Position numbers and translations under genes: made by a program
Origin: Ktedonobacterales bacterium
GTDB taxonomy: Bacteria; Chloroflexota; Ktedonobacteria; Ktedonobacterales; JACDGC01
Direction: 5' to 3'
Assembly: GCA_013815535.1 (NCBI GenBank)
Contig: JACDGC010000017.1
Span: forward strand, 1-18,716
Length of the DNA: 18,716 nt
The notes under the pieces: model-generated
What the model saw: the letters and a program-made list of their open reading frames with translations, nothing else
What the model was told of the DNA's origin: nothing
Databases searched by the model: none
Shown: positions 8,750-15,700 of the stretch, piece by piece
Position numbering within the stretch: the first letter of the stretch is position 1
Layout: each line of letters begins with the position of its first letter

Positions 8750-8766
8750 CTGTAGTTTACTATAGT
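8750..8766 (+). promoter_or_regulatory. Palindrome over a possible -10 box upstream of the DUF262 gene
   Basis: CTGTAGT (8750-8756) and ACTATAG (8759-8765) form an inverted repeat with one mismatch and a 2-bp centre. It overlaps TATAGT (8761-8766), a 5/6 match to the -10 consensus, about 60 bp before the nuclease start. I see no convincing -35 box. The layout suggests an operator over a promoter, but it could be chance. Confidence 0.28.
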
Positions 8767-8826
8767 TTGAGCATGATGACCATGTTCCTGTTGTCAGCGC
8801 ACAGATGAAAGGATTACTTGCCTCCT

Positions 8827-10605
8827 ATGCCTTACCATTCCGACACGATTGCCACCGTCATCAAGCGTATCAACGAGCGCTATTTCCTGCCGGCGATCCA
8901 GCGCGAATTCGTGTGGAAGCCAGAACAGATCGTCCAGATCTTCGACTCGCTTATGCGCGGCTACCCGATAAGTTCCTTCCTCTTTTGGGACGTCGAACCA
9001 GCCAACCGAGACAAATGGGAAGTCTATCGCTTTATCGAGAATTTCCGGCAATATGGCACACATAACGAACGGGCAAATTTAGCTGGCATACAACAGTTGA
9101 CACTTGTGCTCGATGGACAACAGCGCCTGACATCTCTCCTCATCGGCCTGAAAGGCACGTACAAGATCAAGAAGCGCTACTACCATTGGGACAATGAGAG
9201 AGCCTGGGAAGTTCGTTCGCTCTACCTGAACTTACTTCATGAGCCGAGCAACAGTGATGAGGAGTTGGAAAACAGCCTACGCTACGACTTCCGCTTCTTC
9301 CACGAGGCACCTGCCAACGACTCCACACAGTACTGGTACAAGGCCAGCAACGTCCTCGACTACGACGGAGACGAAAAACTTGATCAAGCGGTGAACTCCA
9401 TCGAGGAAGCCTTGCCTGATACGACCACCCGCCGCCAGATGCAGACTATGCGCCGCACACTAGAGCGGCTCTATCGCATTGTTTGGAAAGAGGAAGTCAT
9501 TACTTCATACACCGAGCACGATCAGAATTACGATCGTGTGCTCGATATCTTCATTCGCGCCAATTCTGGAGGTACCGAACTGAGCAAGTCGGATCTACTA
9601 TTCTCAATGGTGACGGCGCGCTGGGGCAACGGCAACACCCGCGAGGAGATCTATGCATTTGTTGACCACATCAATGATGGTTTAGGGCGCAAGAATAAGT
9701 TTGACAAAGATTTTGTAATGAAGACCTGTCTGGTGCTGGCAGATCTGCCAGTGCAATATCTCGTACAAAATTTCAATAACGCCAACTTGAACACCATTTA
9801 TGAACGGTGGCCCGCGATCAAACAGACCATTCATCGCGGCGTCACGGTGATCAATGCCTTTGGCTTGGATCGCGATACACTTACAAGCACGACAGCAGTT
9901 ATTCCCTTATTGTATTATCTGGCGCAGCATCCGGAAATCAACATTGGTAGTACGAACGCAGTGGTTGTTCAGAATCTTCATATCATCCGCCGCTGGCTGA
10001 TGTTGGTGCTGCTCAACAATGTTTTTAGTGGCACATCCGACAACGCGTTGCGCGATGTTCGCCGTGTACTGAAAGAGCATGCCGCGGATGCCTATTTTCC
10101 TGCCGATGCCATCAATGCCGACTTGGCTCTCTCTGGCCGCTCTACGAGCTTCAATGAGGCCGCTATCGCTAACTTCTTATCAATCCGCTACGGCAGCAAG
10201 GAAGCTTTCCTTGCCCTATCGCTACTCGCCGACGAGAACAATTGGGGTCAGATCAATTATCACGTAGATCATATTTTCCCCAAGTCGCTCTTTACCGAAA
10301 CCCGCCTTGCCACCGCTAATATAACCGATCCGCAGCAGCGTCAGCGCTACATAGAATTAGCGAATCATGTCGGCAACCTACAAATGTTGCTCGACCAGGA
10401 AAACCTTGAGAAATCAGACAAAGACTTTAGTGTTTGGTTGCAATCACGCGACTCGCGATACAAAGAACGACACCTCATACCCAGCGATTCCACGCTTTAC
10501 GGCTTGAGCCAATTTGAAGACTTCATCTCTGCCCGCGAAGAGATGATTAAAGTACGGCTCATTCAAATCTTTGCCTCCACTCCCGCATCAATATTGGGAG
10601 GATAG
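8827..10605 (+). CDS. GmrSD-type DUF262/DUF1524 HNH nuclease
   Basis: A 592-residue protein of the family that includes the type IV enzyme GmrSD and the phosphorothioate-sensing SspE. The N-terminal DUF262 domain carries QREFVW (25-30) and DGQQRL (96-101), typical of its nucleotide-sensing ParB-like fold, and NSGGT (246-250). The C-terminal DUF1524 HNH nuclease carries HVDHIFPK (479-486) and NHVGN (513-517), so the metal-binding His and Asn residues look intact. Both halves are in one chain at normal fusion length. Family members use nucleoside triphosphates and cut modified foreign DNA; the modification sensed here is unknown. The frame could begin at TTG 8818, 4 bp after AAAGGA (8808-8813), but ATG 8827 gives the family-like start MPYHSDTIATV, so I use it; the choice is uncertain. 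It stands alone, with about 145 bp to the next gene. Confidence 0.9.
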   Translation: MPYHSDTIATVIKRINERYFLPAIQREFVWKPEQIVQIFDSLMRGYPISSFLFWDVEPANRDKWEVYRFIENFRQYGTHNERANLAGIQQLTLVLDGQQRLTSLLIGLKGTYKIKKRYYHWDNERAWEVRSLYLNLLHEPSNSDEELENSLRYDFRFFHEAPANDSTQYWYKASNVLDYDGDEKLDQAVNSIEEALPDTTTRRQMQTMRRTLERLYRIVWKEEVITSYTEHDQNYDRVLDIFIRANSGGTELSKSDLLFSMVTARWGNGNTREEIYAFVDHINDGLGRKNKFDKDFVMKTCLVLADLPVQYLVQNFNNANLNTIYERWPAIKQTIHRGVTVINAFGLDRDTLTSTTAVIPLLYYLAQHPEINIGSTNAVVVQNLHIIRRWLMLVLLNNVFSGTSDNALRDVRRVLKEHAADAYFPADAINADLALSGRSTSFNEAAIANFLSIRYGSKEAFLALSLLADENNWGQINYHVDHIFPKSLFTETRLATANITDPQQRQRYIELANHVGNLQMLLDQENLEKSDKDFSVWLQSRDSRYKERHLIPSDSTLYGLSQFEDFISAREEMIKVRLIQIFASTPASILGG

Positions 10606-10680
10606 CTCGCCTATAGTTGATTACAATTATGCTGGGGAGGAAGAGTTAGCCCAAAAGATGCTCTTTCTCTCGCTGGCTAG

Positions 10681-10710
10681 TTAGCACACGCCTAACATTC
10701 ATGCTATACT
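10681..10710 (+). promoter_or_regulatory. Extended -10 promoter for the DUF5131 gene
   Basis: TGCTATACT (10702-10710) is an extended -10 element (TGn plus TATACT, 5/6 match). TTAGCA (10681-10686) is a weak -35 with an 18-bp spacer. The inverted repeat GTTAG-N7-CTAAC (10680-10696) overlaps the -35 region and could be an operator. The likely start lies about 35 bp before the ATG. Confidence 0.5.
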
Positions 10711-10750
10711 TCAAGAAAAATGGAACAGATGAACAAAAAGAGGCGTGGAC

Positions 10751-11488
10751 ATGAGTGACCATACGGCAATTGAGTGGGCCGATGCGTCATGGAATCCCGT
10801 GACGGGGTGTGAGCGCGTGTCGCCAGGGTGCGACCATTGTTATGCACTCACCTTTGCAGAGCGATTCCGGGGCGTGCCAAGCCACCCCTATACACAGGGA
10901 TTCGATCTGCGGCTGTGGCCCACACGACTAGAGCATCCCCTGACCTGGAAGAAGCCGCGCCGAATCTTCGTCAACTCGATGTCTGATCTCTTTCATAAGG
11001 ACATCTCTGACGACTACATTCGGCGCGTCTTCGACGTGATGGTGCGCGCCGACTGGCACCAATTTCAGGTGCTTACCAAGCGCAGCGCACGGCTGGCGCG
11101 GTTGGCCCCTACACTCCCGTGGCCGCCACACATTTGGGCCGGTGTGTCCGTCGAAACAGCCCAGTACGCTTGGCGCGTGGCACACCTGCGCCAAGTATCA
11201 GCGGCGGTGCATTTCATCAGTGCCGAACCGTTGCTGGGATCATTAGCTGATATCGACCTGACGAACATTCAGTGGGTCATCGGGGGGGGCGAGAGCGGGG
11301 CAGGGGCGCGCCCGTGCGACCCTACTTGGCCGCGCGAACTACGTGACCGCTGTATCGCCGCCGGGGTCGCCTTCTTCTTTAAACAATGGGGAGGACGCAC
11401 GCCCAAAGCCAATGGCCGTTTGCTCGATGATCGCACCTGGGACGAGTTTCCGCTCAGTCTGGCAGCCGAAGCCGTGTCACATCGTTGA
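10751..11488 (+). CDS. DUF5131 (phage Gp37/Gp68, three-Cys-motif) protein
   Basis: A 245-residue protein of the Gp37/Gp68 family, found in phages and bacterial accessory regions. Near the N-terminus C20, C27 and C30 (C-x6-C-x2-C in GCERVSPGCDHCYA) form the three-cysteine motif. The family is compared with radical SAM enzymes, whose three cysteines bind a 4Fe-4S cluster, so an iron-sulfur active site is plausible but not proven. Further hallmarks are FVNSMSDLFH, WAGVSVE, FISAEPLLG, GGGESG and FFFKQWGG. ATG 10751 is preferred over GTG 10745 because AAGAGG (10738-10743) is 7 bp before the ATG but touches the GTG. An extended -10 promoter lies upstream. Its 3' end overlaps the convergent tcmP gene by 35 bp, consistent with the known partnership of the two families. 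The substrate is unknown. Confidence 0.88.
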   Translation: MSDHTAIEWADASWNPVTGCERVSPGCDHCYALTFAERFRGVPSHPYTQGFDLRLWPTRLEHPLTWKKPRRIFVNSMSDLFHKDISDDYIRRVFDVMVRADWHQFQVLTKRSARLARLAPTLPWPPHIWAGVSVETAQYAWRVAHLRQVSAAVHFISAEPLLGSLADIDLTNIQWVIGGGESGAGARPCDPTWPRELRDRCIAAGVAFFFKQWGGRTPKANGRLLDDRTWDEFPLSLAAEAVSHR

Positions 11489-12596
11489 GCCGCCCGGTGG
11501 GGCCATACGTCGCCAACAAGCTCCCCGCGCGGACCAGCCGCTTGACCTCGGCCAGGTATTCCGACGCGGTGTAGCGCATGAATTGCGTGCTGATGAGACG
11601 GAGCCACAGCTCGTTCCGGGTGCTCCCTGGTGATGCGGCTACCAACTCTGCTATCGTTGCGGGCAGGTCATCGAGCTTGCCATCACTGCGCCGCAGCTCG
11701 CGCCAGTCCAGGTCGCGCAGCAAGGTACCCCCAAACTCGGCATCATGCGTTCGGTGAAAATATGCCCGCGCCATCGCATCATTCATGATCTCCAACGCAT
11801 CCAAGTGGCGCGAGGCAAACAGCATGAAGTATTTGATGCGCGAACCATCGCCACTTTGACGCACGGGACAAAAGCCCCCATAAGGCATATACTGCTGGAT
11901 GCGCGCATGATAGTGCCGCATGATCGCCCACTCTTTCTCCTCAGCGGTGCGCGCCTCATCCCACATGATTCCTTGCCATTCGTCGCCACCCAGGGCCGTC
12001 GTCAGCGTTTGGTGATAGCTCGCCATCTGCGGCGTGACTTGCCCATACTGCACCGCGTGACGGCCCGCGAGGCGGTGCAGTATGGGCATGCTCATCGTCA
12101 GCACGATCTCGGTGCTCCAGCGGTGGTCACGCGTCAGATAAGGGAGCAAGATGTCGAAGCCGCACCCCTTCATCCCAAACGGATCGAGATACAAAAAGAC
12201 CGTGAAATCCGCGAGATGCTCCGCCTGTTCCCCTAAGAATGTATAGCTGTCAGCGAAGGTAGGTCGCACACGCCCTGACCACTTTTCTAGCGGAGCCAGG
12301 GTTGCGCGTAACTGTGCGTCATAGCTGCGTTCGTTGTTGATGAAGAGCGCTTCGTACTTGCCACGGGCACGCTGCTCTGCCGCGCGCAACATGATCAGCG
12401 GTGAGCCATCCGTCCCATCACCAAAGCGCCCCGGCCCAGCATAGCCGTCAACCAAGAGGACCCGGCGGTTGAGCCGCTGCACCTTCGCTAGATACACAGG
12501 TAAATAAGTCCGCAACACCTCATCCTTGATGACAGACCAGGGGCGCTTTCCCTCGAAAAAATCATCATCTTGCACTTGGCTATCTTGTCTAGGCAT
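11454..12596 (-). CDS. tcmP: Three-Cys-motif partner protein TcmP
   Basis: A 380-residue protein of the TcmP family, defined by co-occurrence with the DUF5131/Gp37-Gp68 proteins. It has features of a Rossmann SAM-dependent methyltransferase: VDGYAGPG (from about residue 49), like the family's SAM-binding loop, then a GSPL segment, and YLDPFG (DPFG 138-141), which resembles a DPPY-type motif IV. These are resemblances, not proof of activity. Two starts are possible. The outer ATG (12605) has purine-rich sequence touching it; the inner ATG (12596) has GAAGGA (12610-12605, minus strand) 8 bp upstream and gives MPRQDS, so I use the inner one. It is transcribed away from the large helicase and runs tail-to-tail into DUF5131 with a 35-bp coding overlap, unlike the usual same-strand pairing I would expect. 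No terminator separates the two genes. Confidence 0.87.
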   Translation of the reverse strand: MPRQDSQVQDDDFFEGKRPWSVIKDEVLRTYLPVYLAKVQRLNRRVLLVDGYAGPGRFGDGTDGSPLIMLRAAEQRARGKYEALFINNERSYDAQLRATLAPLEKWSGRVRPTFADSYTFLGEQAEHLADFTVFLYLDPFGMKGCGFDILLPYLTRDHRWSTEIVLTMSMPILHRLAGRHAVQYGQVTPQMASYHQTLTTALGGDEWQGIMWDEARTAEEKEWAIMRHYHARIQQYMPYGGFCPVRQSGDGSRIKYFMLFASRHLDALEIMNDAMARAYFHRTHDAEFGGTLLRDLDWRELRRSDGKLDDLPATIAELVAASPGSTRNELWLRLISTQFMRYTASEYLAEVKRLVRAGSLLATYGPTGRLNDVTRLRLPD

Positions 12597-12618
12597 GCCC
12601 TTCATCCTTCAAGAGAAC

Positions 12619-12631
12619 GTGTCGTAGACAC
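12619..12631. repeat. 13-bp palindrome in the tcmP leader
   Basis: GTGTC-GTA-GACAC is a perfect 5-bp-arm inverted repeat just upstream of the tcmP start. It could be an operator half-site pair or a leader hairpin; short palindromes also occur by chance. Confidence 0.35.
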
Positions 12632-12636
12632 AGGCT

Positions 12637-12683
12637 AGTGGTTATCCACCATTCATTCTCATATATACCACTAACGCCAGTGG
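12637..12683. promoter_or_regulatory. AGTGG/CCACT repeat cluster between divergent genes
   Basis: AGTGG (12637-12641) pairs with CCAC (12646-12649), and CCACT (12668-12672) pairs with AGTGG (12679-12683), so four half-sites fall in 47 bp between tcmP and the large helicase. The minus strand also holds TGGTATATA (12670-12662), an extended -10-like sequence for tcmP. A shared operator for the divergent pair is possible. Confidence 0.35.
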
Positions 12684-12687
12684 GCTA

Positions 12688-12696
12688 TGGTACAAT
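12688..12696 (+). promoter_or_regulatory. Extended -10 element for the large helicase gene
   Basis: TGGTACAAT is an extended -10 element (TGn plus TACAAT, 5/6 match) about 40 bp upstream of ATG 12737. No good -35 box is visible, as is usual for extended -10 promoters. It also argues for the ATG 12737 start over upstream in-frame codons, which would precede the transcript start. Confidence 0.5.
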
Positions 12697-12736
12697 AGCA
12701 CAACATTGGGTAACAGCAGGGAAGGGATCATATCTC

Positions 12737-15700
12737 ATGGCCAACACGCCGGAGCGGGGCTTTAATCCGATTACTTTCAGCGAACGCATCAACCGTGAAT
12801 TTTTGGATTATCAATTCACCACCTTTCCCCTGACCGATCCAACGCTTGCGGCACAGGCCAAGGCAACCTTGCGCGGCCCATTGGGACAATCGCCGCTCTT
12901 TCGTGGCCCATACATTTCACTGAGTCGCAGCTTTGTTACCGGGGCGGATCTGCGCGATTTAGCGCGCGCGGGGCAGGTGCATCCCGCGTTATCTGGCTTG
13001 ACCGAGCACCCCCACCTATTTGCCCATCAAGCAGCCGCGTTGCAAGCCCTGCAAGCGGGTAAACATATGCTCATCGCGACGGGCACCGGCTCGGGCAAGA
13101 CTGAAGCCTTCTTGTACCCCATCCTTGATCACTGTCTCAGGCTGCGCGACGCCGATGCACCAGAGGGCATCGTCGCGCTGCTGGTTTACCCAACGAACGC
13201 CCTCGCGATCGACCAACTCCAACGGCTCCGGCGCATGTTGATCGGGTCCGGCATCAGCTTTGGCCTCTATGTCGGCTCGACCGCGCGCCACGATGACGAT
13301 GTAGCCCTGGCTGATGTGCTGCCTGCAGGGGCCACCCGCGCTGACTATGACGCGGCGGTGCTCCACCGCGCCGCCGAGGAACGCTATATCGTCCCCAGCG
13401 AGGAGCGTGGCTCAGAACACGCCATCGCCCAGAAGCCGCCTCGCTTGCTTTTGACCAATGTCAATCAACTGGAAATGTTGCTGACCCGTGGCAAAGATGT
13501 CGGCATCTTCGCTCACGCCCCCTTACACTATATCGTCTTTGATGAAGCCCATACCTACGCCGGGGCCATCGGTGCCGAGGTGGCATGTTTGATCCGCAGG
13601 GTACGCGCCTTCTGTGGCAAAGGCCCCAACGACGTGCAATGCGTTGGGACCTCCGCCACTGTTGCGGGCACGGATGATGACGCGGAAGCGCTCGCCTTTG
13701 CCCAGCGCTTTTTTGGCGTAGATCCGCAGTGTATCGCCCTCATCCGCGAGCAATATATCGCGCATCCGCAGCCACCTACGGGACACTATCAAGCGGTTCC
13801 ATCACGTCCCAGCGCCGACACCACAGAATTACTCACAGATATCGTTGCCGCTCTTGAGGCCGACCCGGTGGCCGAACCCGTCATCCGTGCCCACACCCGC
13901 ACCCTCACCGGTACCGCGTGGCCCGCCCCCAAACCGCAGAGCGCCAGTGATTGGCGCACGCTGCTGTACGACCATCTCTGCGGCAATCCCTATGTCGCCG
14001 CGTTGTTCACCCATCTCGACTATCCGCAATATCTGGCCGAGGAGGCCCAGCGCATCGCGAGCCAACTGGGCCGTAGCGACTTGGCACCGGGGGATGTCCA
14101 TGCCCAAGCCGAATTGATGTGTTATCTGGCCCTCGGCGCGGCGGCGGAACGCGATGGTCTGCCACTGATGCGCCCCAAGGTACACTTCTTCGTGCGCGGC
14201 CTTGAGGGGGCGGTACTGACCTTCACGGATGAGGGGGCGCCGCAGTTTTGGCTGTCGTCACGTGACGCCACCGAGCAGCAAGCTGAAGCCGTCGCAGCCT
14301 TCGATCTGTTCGTCTGCGGCAACTGCGGCCAACATTATCTGGAGACGTACCTCACCGACTGGGAGGTCGATGCACATGGAGGCATCACCGGCGGGCGCGC
14401 CGAGGGTGACACCGTCGTGTGGATACCAGGCACCAAGGGCGAGGAACACGTCCAGCGCGTGGTCTTTACCAATGCCGTACTACGCGACGATGACGATGGG
14501 AGCAACCGTGGGGCCGCCGCCATCTATCTCTGCCGCAAGTGTGGCGCGATGCAGCGCGACCCTGGTACCTGCCAGTCACCCAAGTGCCGCCGACCTGGCA
14601 CGCTGGTCACGGTGCAGGTGCCCCTGCGCCAAGCGAACGGGTCGCTAGAGCGGTGTGTGTCGTGTGGTCAAGGTGCAAGTCATCTGCGTGGCAAGCGCGA
14701 ACCGATCAAGCCCCTGCGCGCCTCGACCGTTGCGGATACCCACATCTTGGCGCAAAATATGTTGAATGCGGCCCCCCATCCCAAGCTGCTGATGTTTACC
14801 GACAATCGTCAAGATGCCGCCTTCCAGGCCGGGTGGATGCAAGACCACGCGCGCCGCTATCGCATGCGGCATCTCAACTACGATGCCTTGCAACACCTGC
14901 CCCAACCCGTCGCGACGGGGGACCTGGAAGAAGCCCTCTTCACTCACCTTCGCCAAAACCGTGAACTGGCCCAAGCTCTCGCCCCCGAGGTCTTTTTGGA
15001 CCGCGTTGATGAAACCTTCGGCCACAACGTCCAAGCAGATTTACGTCGCTATCTCCGCATTTTGTTGGTGCGTGAATGGGTGACGGGCTTCAAGCAACGG
15101 GATAGTTTAGAGACCTGGGGGAAGGTGCGTGTCGTCTATTTCGCTATCACCCCAGACCATCCCTGGCTGACGAGTTGGGCAACACGGCTGGGGCTGACAC
15201 CCGATGAGTTGACGCACGGCGTCACAACCCTCCTCGATGTCTTTCGACGCAACCGCCACTTCTATGACCCCAAAGAACCTATCTTTAGCCATGGCTGGAA
15301 TGAGAGCAATGCCGACATCCAAAGTGGCTACCTACCAATGATGGATCTGCCACCCCACGGCGTAAAATTTGAGCGTGGCGAGCATGATAAACCCGCGTAT
15401 GTCACTGCATTTCAAGGGCGTGGTCAAACCTTTGTCATGGGGTTCGTCCAGAAATGGGGCATCCGCGACGCCACCCAGATCATCCCTTTTATTGAGGCGC
15501 TCTGGCACTTCCTGGCGGAAGAAACACGGGTACTGACCCCCGTTGTCCTCGAAAATTCAGTCGAAGGCCCCCGCCGTACCGCGCTGCACGGGGCAGCAGG
15601 CGTGCGCCAAATCGACGGGGCGCGCATCGGCATTGTGCCACAACATGAACGCTATCGCTGTGGCACCTGTCAACGCATCCATGCCCGCCCAACCCCTCAA

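Noticed and set aside
10620..10680. Possible terminator after the DUF262 gene
   Set aside because: Only 5-bp arms with long loops (for example AAGAG with CTCTT) and no T tract after them.
11745..12236. A 163-residue plus-strand frame opposite tcmP
   Set aside because: No ribosome site or domain; the minus-strand TcmP motifs explain this DNA.
12638..12736. Upstream in-frame start for the large helicase
   Set aside because: It would precede the extended -10 element at 12688-12696, and the ribosome site fits ATG 12737.
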